This document shows, piece by piece, positions 1 through 9,300 of a stretch of 64,000 nt of DNA. Below the pieces are notes generated by a model. It saw nothing but the letters and a program-made list of their open reading frames with translations. It searched no databases and was not told where the DNA came from. Source of the stretch: Protonemura montana (Eukaryota > Arthropoda > Insecta > Plecoptera > Nemouridae). The translations under genes were made by a program, and so were the position numbers. Location of the stretch: positions 5,178,570 to 5,242,569 of the forward strand of contig OX387602.1 of the NCBI GenBank assembly GCA_947568835.1, read 5' to 3'. Each line of letters starts with the position of its first letter. Positions within the stretch are counted from its first letter, which is position 1.

Positions 1-300
1 TTCGTGCTAATGCTTGGAATTCAATGCAATGGAGTTGTGCTTTAGCAAATACATGCCGTGTTAATTTCCAATCATAGAAATAAGTGCATTAAAGGGGAAT
101 TAACAGCTCCAATAATCTCCAGTGTTAACAGTATTAACAGACCTTATATTAAGTTGGTTAAGTGTGAACAACATCCTTATAACTACAGTGATTACAAGAA
201 ATAAAGTATAAGTTGAATTTATTTTTTGTTTCATGCAGAATATGTACCAAAATGTTAAACACCCTTCTTTTGATAGAGAAATGTTTGGGTAATCACTTAC
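1..300 (-). other. Collagen intron (5' part), truncated by window edge
   Basis: This is AT-rich sequence downstream of exon 25. I see no glycine-repeat exon or other feature in it. Confidence 0.7.
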
Positions 301-336
301 AGCTTCACCTTTAGTGCCCTTGTCACCTTTGGGACC
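301..336 (-). CDS. Collagen exon 25 (residues 554-565), last visible
   Basis: This is a 36-bp exon encoding [12 protein letters not shown], with acceptor TTGTTATAG and donor GTAAGT. The open helix and intact donor show that the gene continues past the left edge of the window. Confidence 0.94.
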
Positions 337-3300
337 CTATAACAAGAAAAGGTATTAATACAAAGTGCAACATACAAATGAAATAAATACAGAAATGATT
401 GATTTATAAAATTGGAATGGATTTGTTGGGATGATTGCATGCACCACTCTGCACGCTGCATGCCATTTCAAACGTTAGCTCCAATGCAAGATGTGTTTTG
501 TTAGCAGTGAGGCACGGAATAAAAGCTGGGGTACCTCTGCACCGGGGATCCCATCAGTACCCTAAAATATACAAAACGGACAGAATTAAATTATTTCTAT
601 CGCAACACGAAACTCCACACAGTGTTAGGAGCCAAAAAAAAACTTAAACACAGAGTAGATTGCGTGACTGGCTAAGTTACGTACGGGAAGGCCAGGATCT
701 CCACGCTCTCCTTTGGTTCCGGGCTCCCCTTGCGCACCCTGCAAATTCAAGGGAACAACTTCAAAATAAACAGTAAACTTCTTATCCTCAGCTAAAATTT
801 TGCTGTATTTAGATCTTTTACAAGTATTAAACTGATGATGGAAACGTTTGATTGAAAAAAGTGTAACTAAAAAGTATATATTTCTGTTTGCATACCTTCA
901 TTCCATCGAGACCAGGTGGACCCTAAGGCAGAAGAAAATTATAAAACCAAAATAATATGTTGACATAATTAAAAATTACTATTCAAATAAAAGGTATTGA
1001 TGTTTGTTTTTTAAAGATAGAAAAAAAAAAATTGCCTTTCAAACTCTTGAATTAAGGGTTCTGTTAAAAGTGCAATTCATTTATGCAGGTAAATGAATTT
1101 TTGAGAGAATTTTAAGTGAAACAAAAAGCTATAGAAGATAATCAGAATAAAATAACCACTGCAGTTATAAAGAATAAGATTCACACAACCAAGCAAACAT
1201 GCAAGCACAAAACGAAATAAATGCGGCAAACTCATGTCAGGTTATCAAACAATAACAAAAGTGGTTCATTGGAAGAAAAAGCAGCGATAGAGACCACAGA
1301 GACCAAGTTCCACATGCACACAAGTTTATTCCCCTTTGACACTAAACACATCAGTGACGATTACAAATTAAATTATCGAATAAATTGACTTAATTACCTT
1401 CACATTAATCAGCATGAAGTCAATATTATTATTGTATTAACTTACAGATACGTGTACACAGTAATACAGTAGAATTTTAAATGTATATACATATTTCGAA
1501 ATGCCATTAAAAAAACAATACATTAATAATGCAGTACAATAGCTCCCAACTTACGGAAGCCCATCAAATGCCACTAATTTTATCTGGAACTCTCGCTTTG
1601 CTATAATTAGCTTTAGGCCAATTAATTTGTATCTTGATAAATAGTAATACGCTAACTATATATATATTTTTAACAAGTGTTCATTTGCTGGTTAAGCCTT
1701 AATTTACAAGCATGTATGCACAAACTCTCCTTGCCCTGAGACAGCACACGGTGTTAGTGTAATTTTTTTCTGTATAGGACTCGTTCCAACTTTTCATTCT
1801 AAAACACTTATACCCATTTGACCTAAACGATAAGCAAGTACAAAGTTTTGGTTTCTCGCAATGGACATTTAGGCATTTTTGGGGGCCAATTACCCTAATA
1901 ATAGTAAACAGGAAAAATGTATATAAGTTTTTGCCATTGACATCTATCATCTAACTAGTCCTTTCCAAAGAATAAATCGACTTGTAAGTCGAATGATAAT
2001 AAATAACTTTTTGTACCATGTAAAATGAGGATTAATCAAACAATCCAGACAGATGGTTAAACTACAGGAGATCGGATGTAACACCATTGGCAGTCTGTTA
2101 TGTGTTTCATCGCTGTGATGTCGCAAAATTGTTAGTTTTTTTTTGTTAACGTCCGAGCCACACCACCCGCATCACAAATAACCGCCACCATTCGCATCCA
2201 ATACGTAGTCTGCGGCCGAATGTTGTTAGTAGAAGTGGCCAGCTTAAGAGTATGTTGATCTTACCAGGGATCCACTCTTTCCCTGCTCTCCTGTTTGTCC
2301 TGACTCCCCTCTCAGTCCCATGGGACCCTGGAAGTAATGCAACCAAGAGATGTATATTGTAGTAAGATTTATCAAGAGTGTATGTCATTTTTAGCTGAGA
2401 CGTTTGCTTGCCCAATATTATTCGAAAAATCTCGATCTTTATAGTGTTTACAGATGGCAGAACTATGTTGCCAACTGTATAAATTGGGATTTTAAGTTTG
2501 CTTCAGCTAATGCTTGCATAAAGGTTGTCAATCCAGGAACTGTATTTACTATTGGGCTTGGCATGGAAAGAACTGATTTGGAACTTACAGGTAGGCCCAT
2601 TGGTCCAGGGTCACCTCTGGTTCCTTGTTCTCCCTGGAAAAAAAAAATTGTTCTATTACTTACTTTATTGTCTCTTTATTCCAATGCTGTTATCAATCTG
2701 AGATAATGCAAGGGCGAACATGTAAAACCGTTCAAGACAAGCACGTTTAGCAAGTAACATGTTATGTATTTTTTACATGAAAGTGGACTACATAAAATTA
2801 AGAGCTTGGTATTATTAGCTTAGTATATTGTTAACAGGTAGGTACCTAACCTTTTACTCTTGAAAGCAGTTGGCATTAAAAAATCAAAGAATTTGAACCA
2901 ACTCGTATATTATTTGAAAAAAAAAATGCTAAGGTAATGTTGACAATTTGTTACGAGTCATGACTCTTACAGAACGTTTAACTTACAATCTCTCCTTTCG
3001 ATCCGTCCAGCCCTCGATCTCCTTTGATGCCGGGCGGGCCTTGTAAGCCCGGGATGCCGTTCGCTCCCGCGGGGCCAGGGGGTCCAATCACATACTCGAC
3101 TGTGCCTCCGTTTTCATAGGCGCCATCTCCCTATGGTCAGTAATATTGTGGTAAAACAAGCGCTCAAAAGTGAATTTTTTGAGGAAAATCTCTATTATCA
3201 AAAAATAATATTTCTTTTACCTGTCGTCGCCTGAGTTTCTTATATTTCTGCTGACCAGAGTAGTAGCCATGAAAAGACAGTGTTTTTATTAGTACATTGC

Positions 3301-6300
3301 TTTAAAAAAAAAGATAAATATTTTGCTTAAAAATCAGTTTGTTGTACTAACCGATTCTCCTTTCTCTCCTGCATCTCCTTTCATTCCAGGGAAGCCCTGT
3401 AATAGAAAAACATTATTGTGCAGACTATTAATATACCAAGGTGTAGACCATTTATTGCAGGTTTCATATAAAACCAAGACTTACTGGAGGTCCTGGCAAT
3501 CCTGGTGGACCCATTAATCCTGGGGGTCCTATGTTTCCGTATTCTCCTTTGTCACCTTTTGGACCTGGATCTCCCTACAAGAGATAAAAATTTGGCATTC
3601 AGCTAGCTATCCCATTGACTATAGCTGGAGAGCGAAAGTGTAAAAATGGCCGAAAAAGCTGTCGCACGATGACTTGTAACTTTCTATGTTAACGAGCAAC
3701 AACTCAATCGACATCCTTCTCAATCGAGTCCCTGGTTCAAGTTTCAAGCATACCTGCATTCCAGGGGGGCCCTGTGGCCCTTCAATTCCGACTCCATCGT
3801 TGCCCGGAGGCCCTGGTGGTCCAGAATCGCCAACGCCACCTAAACATCGAAGGCACGTCGAAATAAAGCCGCTTGCCTGTGCCGCAACGCTAAATTGACG
3901 AAACTATGGAAGTGAATCATTATCGTGCGTGACAGTTGACATTTTCATTGCTGCGTTTACCTGCAATTCCCCAGTCTCCCTTTTCGCCTTTCTCGCCCCG
4001 TGGCCCTGACTCCCCGTGGTCCCCTTTGGGCCCGGGGAGGCCACGCAGACCCTGCCCTATCGCCTCGCCATCCAGACCCTTCAGACCAAAGATACTGTGA
4101 TAAGTAGTCTTCGGCATTAGGATGATTCTCTCTGGGAGGGGTTACTATTTATCTTTGGAGGTGGATTTACTAACAAGGGATGTGATAGATTCAAAAATCA
4201 ATGTGTCATAGGAGAGTGACAAAATTAAAAATTGTACTGTGCTTCTGAATCTGACAAAGGTGAGATATTGCGTTAATTAGGGTTCACTGTTAGTGAAGGA
4301 AAGAAATACTGAGACAGTAGTAGAGCAACAAAAATGGTTAAATTACTACCTACTAAAATGGAGTAAAGTTTGTTATGAAATGCCAAAGCTACATATTATA
4401 TACTCCAAGTTACTTGAAAACAAGAGATAATTAGTGAAATTGAAAGCGCAATAATATTATTAGTACAAATACACTAATAGTTAGTAGCAGAGACTGAGAG
4501 ATACTTACACAAAAAGGCAACGAACTAGTAGGTGCTAGTTGTGAAGATTCTCAACACAGTTAAGGTGCATAGTGAATTTGTAGCCGCTGTGATGGCCAAC
4601 AAACTACTTAGATTAGTGTGCGTTATAAAAGACAATTAGTAGTACAAACTATTAGTAAGCTTCCTAAAAAAACATAGTAATAAATTAATACAACCAAAGC
4701 ACAAAATAAAAAAGTAAACAAGGTTTTAGATACAAAAAAAGATGGTAACACGATTTTTTAACTACACTTTCAAAATTATAACATCAAAAACAGAAATATA
4801 CAGGTAGGTAGGTACCAATAAAACTGCTCCACAACAAAGTCATCTAAAAATTCTACACAGTAACCATTAAGAAGTTTAAATCACTAAAAAATAATACATC
4901 AATTTTGCTCTTATCCTATAAAAAAGTGCATTGGTACCCCCAAAAAATATAAGTAATTATGCGGATGCAATGAAATTAAATCAAAGTATCAATCAAGCGC
5001 TTTTTTTTGTATTAATTCTTTCATTCCATAAAAAAGAGTATTAGGGTAATGGTATAAACATGCTTTAAAGAATGCTGTCTGTTAATGTCCATGCAGTTTT
5101 ATTTTCAACATTTCCACATGCCCATACTCTAATAAGATATCAAGCTTGGTGGTTAAACAAAATCATTGAGGAGGATGTTGGAACATGCAAACGGTTTGTA
5201 TAATGGAGTGTGATGGGAAGCTGGCGGTTCCTTACCCTCTTGCCCCGCTTGCCTCTTGTACCCTTTTCGCCCGGGGACCCTGATGGCCCAATCGGTCCCA
5301 AATCTCCTTTCTCACCCCTCGGGCCTTCCGGTCCTTCGGAACAACACGACACAGTCAGCGTCCAGCCTTTGGTTTCCTTCTCTTGCTCATTTGGTCAACT
5401 TCTTGATGAACTTTTGGTAGCTTCTTTGCTCAATCAATCTGTTATTGTTTGTTTTAGTTTCCTTGTTTAAGGATCTACTTACTGGGGAATGTACTATTTG
5501 GCTCCTGGCAATAATCTTGAATCTTAACACTATTCAATAAGCACTGAAATTGATTTTAATAGCAAATACTTTTTTTGAAATTATTGGGGGCAAAAACACA
5601 AATCTAATATATTCTCCTAGCATTTCAGACTCTATAAAATGGCACTTCGATTCTATGAATTCACTTCCATAGATCACAATCAGCATTCACATAAGATATA
5701 AGATACTTTTACTAAATTTGTTTGATAAAAAAGTCACGAACAATAATTGTGATTGTACAGGAACTTTTTCACCCATGGCCCCACCAACCATTCCAGATAT
5801 CTATGAGAAAAAGCTTCTAAATGTCTAAAAAATTGGCGATGACAGTAATACCACAGAACATTTGCGAATGTTTTGACGCGATCTTCTCGAGGAACGGATA
5901 CTTCAAGGTGTAATAACGAACTTACCGGGAGGTCCTGGCGGTCCAGCTGGGCCCTCTATGATGCCGGTTGGGAACTGATCACCAGCAAGTGTAGTGGTCA
6001 AGCCACGATCCCCTTTGTCACCTCGATCACCCTGGGTTTGAAGAACAGAGTGGTCAGTTCTAGCTTCTGGCCGATAATACATCGAAATGGAATCAAAACA
6101 TTTTGGAGCGAAGAATAGCGCCGTCACCAAAATAGCAAATTCCAAAACATAAATTAAGTTCAGCCAGCCTGTAAAAGTGATTGGTAATGGTTATTTCTTA
6201 AATTATGTTAGATGCAGCTGAAAAAAGAAGAGAAGAACTCTTATTTAAATTTTATCCCTGCCAAATTATATTTTAATCCCAAAAGTTCAGAAGTTGGAAG

Positions 6301-9300
6301 GATCAGGGAAGAAGGATATCATGCATCTTACTAGACAGAGAATATACCAGATCACTATCAGAAATCAAAATGAAACATTTGGGCCAAAAAATGTTCCGTC
6401 AAAAAGTGAAAATTAACGGTGAGGCTGTCAATGCATGTGTATAAGCAGATTACAAGACTGAAGAAGGCTTGGTAGAAGTGTTGAATTTGTTAATATTATT
6501 TTTAATTTTTGCTCGGTATGTTTGGTCTATATCCTATCCTTTTGCCAAAGCAAGCTACCCTACGTTAGCATTCATATCCAGTAAATTGTTGGGATTGAGC
6601 TCTCAACATGTGCTCAGAACATGAAATGATTTCTATTAAAAATGATTTTATAGGCTCCGTCACCATTGATTCTTGATCTGGAAAATAAACTCACAGGCTG
6701 CCCGGGCATGCCAGGCACTCCATCAAAGCCGTGGGTGCCGTTTCTTCCTGGAAAACCCTGCTCAGAGTTGGTAACAAGTTGTCTATTAGTGCACAAGAAA
6801 CATTTGAATACAATTATTAATGTCACTTTTTATTATTAACGAGCAGTTCTCACAGGAATTCCTGGTCGTCCTGGCATCCCTGGGTAGCCCGATTGTCCCA
6901 TGAAACCGGTGTCTCCTTGTGCTCCCTAAAATTTCCACACTCTGATATTTAGATGGACATAAAATTATGTGAACAGGAAACACCTTCAATGATGGTGAAG
7001 TCAAATACCATGCACAGAAATTATGTAAAGATCATGATCATGAAAGATTTGACAAAGTTAACAAATACAAATTTTGACAATGGAATATCTCCATATTTTG
7101 GATGTTTTATAAACTGCTTTTTGGTTTGAGTTCCAAGAAAATATTATTTGAATAAAATAATTCTTGGTCACACCATGGCAACATACGATTGACTATTAAA
7201 CCCTTTGAAACATTCGCAAATGAGCTTAAAATTGTGAAAGTTTCTCTTACCTTAGTGCCAGCCAAGCCCGGAGTGCCAGTGGGCCCAATGGGGCCCATAG
7301 GTCCCTGAGATCCCTTCTCTCCCGCTGGTCCAGGCTCACCCGGAATTCCTTGGCGGCCATCGTGACCGGACAATCCTTCTGGGCCTTGTGGGCCAGCAGG
7401 TCCAGGGGGGCCAGGTTCCCCAGGCTCACCCTGACACAAAACAATGCCTTGTCAGGTGATGTGGCATTTAATTCTACTCCTTCCTGCTATTCATTTCAGG
7501 CGTGGATTTGGCTGCTAGGGATTTTAATCGATTGTGTGCATAAACCATTAATATTTCAAATTTGACGAAATTTAACTTTGAAAGTTTGATAAATACACAA
7601 ATACGAGTTAAATTACTTGATTTGATTGGTTAGCAGTTTTGCGTAAGAGTACTTCAACTTTTTGGGTCAAAAATAAAATAAATAGCGCACGTAAGTCATG
7701 CCATTGCACAATATACTATTTTCTAAAGATTGTCAAAAATTACATTATATATCAAACTACACATAGTGTTGATAGACATGCACTACAGTTCATGCTATTA
7801 GTGATTGCTAAGGAGAAAAAATAACATGTGTAAAAAAATAATGACAATGAGTGGAGACCTTGTATGATCATTGGTATGATGAACTTACTTTGAGCATTAT
7901 AACTTGCTGCTCCGATATGTTATGCCCTCTCTCCCGAAGGCCCTAGAAGTACCATTGAATTTTGGTTGAGATGTGGTGGGAATGATCGACATTTTCAAAA
8001 AATCGGGTGTAAAACAATCATGGCCAGGGTCAGGATATATGAAGAACAGCAATCACCAAGTATAACTACGTACACGAACGGCTACAAAACAAAATAATTT
8101 GCAACACCCATGCCTAAGGAGACAAAATTTATACATCTATGTCCTAGTTTTTTTTTTCGACGGGTTGTTTGTTTGTACAAAGGTTAGTAATAGGCGAAGT
8201 ACACGACCAATGATTGATAAATACTCAAAAGAAAAGTGCTTGCAAATTTTGATTTAAAACAATCATTAGTTATTTAGGAAATATACAAGATTTCGCGCGA
8301 AATCCTTATAGTCAAACAGAAATGAAGCATGCAATATTCTTGGTTACGTCGGGATTCACCACCATTTAAAAACACCTGTAACTCGTTTTTGTACTTATGA
8401 ATCATTGGCGTGTGCAGTCGAGGTGGGAAATGCTACAAAACAAAAAAACGGTAAGATGATCACGGCAAGTTAGTGTGTGGTACTACGGCAAAATGAGGGC
8501 TGTTAGTCGATTTACGGTAAACGACGGCCACGAAGCACATTCAACAAACAACAGTCTTTGGCTCCTGAATCGTCCTCACCTTCACAGCTACTATCTCGGC
8601 ATAGCCTAACGTGCCACCTCTTAATGTGGTTACTGATCGCTTTAAGCCCTGTAAAGAAATCCAGTTCCGAATGACACATGGGGGTATGGTTTTGATGTTT
8701 TTAGGAGAGAAATGTAGCATGTCGAGACATGTTAGAGAAATACACTGGGGTAGTAAAAATGCATTATATTGGCTGGAATACATAAACCCACTGAACGGTA
8801 CCTGTAACATTAATGTATTTAAAATTCATTAGTAATAAGAAGTAGATTTTAGATTAAGTTTATATTTTTTTTAATTATTAACCATTTTTTGGTTAAAAAA
8901 CAGAGATTTCTTCTTAGTTATGAAACAAATTCTGTGATTAATTGAAAGGAAACGAGTCTCGCAACCTTGAAAAGTTATATTGCTGTTCGAATAATTACAA
9001 TTTTAGTGGCGGTCAGAAACAACTTACAGATATTATTATGTTGTGGCCAAGGGTACCTAATATCGTATCACAATGAATTGATAGTTACCTTAACGGCCGA
9101 AAACACGTCGAATCCAGGACTACCAAGTTCACCTTTCTGTCCTTTATCTCCAGCTCTGCCCTAGAATGTAAACGCGTTATAAATCTTACGCGTCTTGCTT
9201 CCAGTGTTATTAACCACCAATCAAGATAATAAAATATCGGTAATGAATACTCACGGGATCACCTTTGGGTCCGTCCAGACCGATGGGTCCCTGTGGAGAA

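Noticed and set aside
1555..1574. Possible extra collagen exon (reads A-F-D-G-L-P before a GTAAGT donor, minus strand)
   Set aside because: It would end in phase 2, but exon 22 starts in phase 0. There is no convincing acceptor or pyrimidine tract, and other frames contain a stop.
3323..5470. Plus-strand proline-rich open frames over the collagen exons
   Set aside because: They are antisense shadows of Gly-X-Y codons (GGN CCN reads as proline/glycine on the other strand). The splice sites work only on the minus strand.
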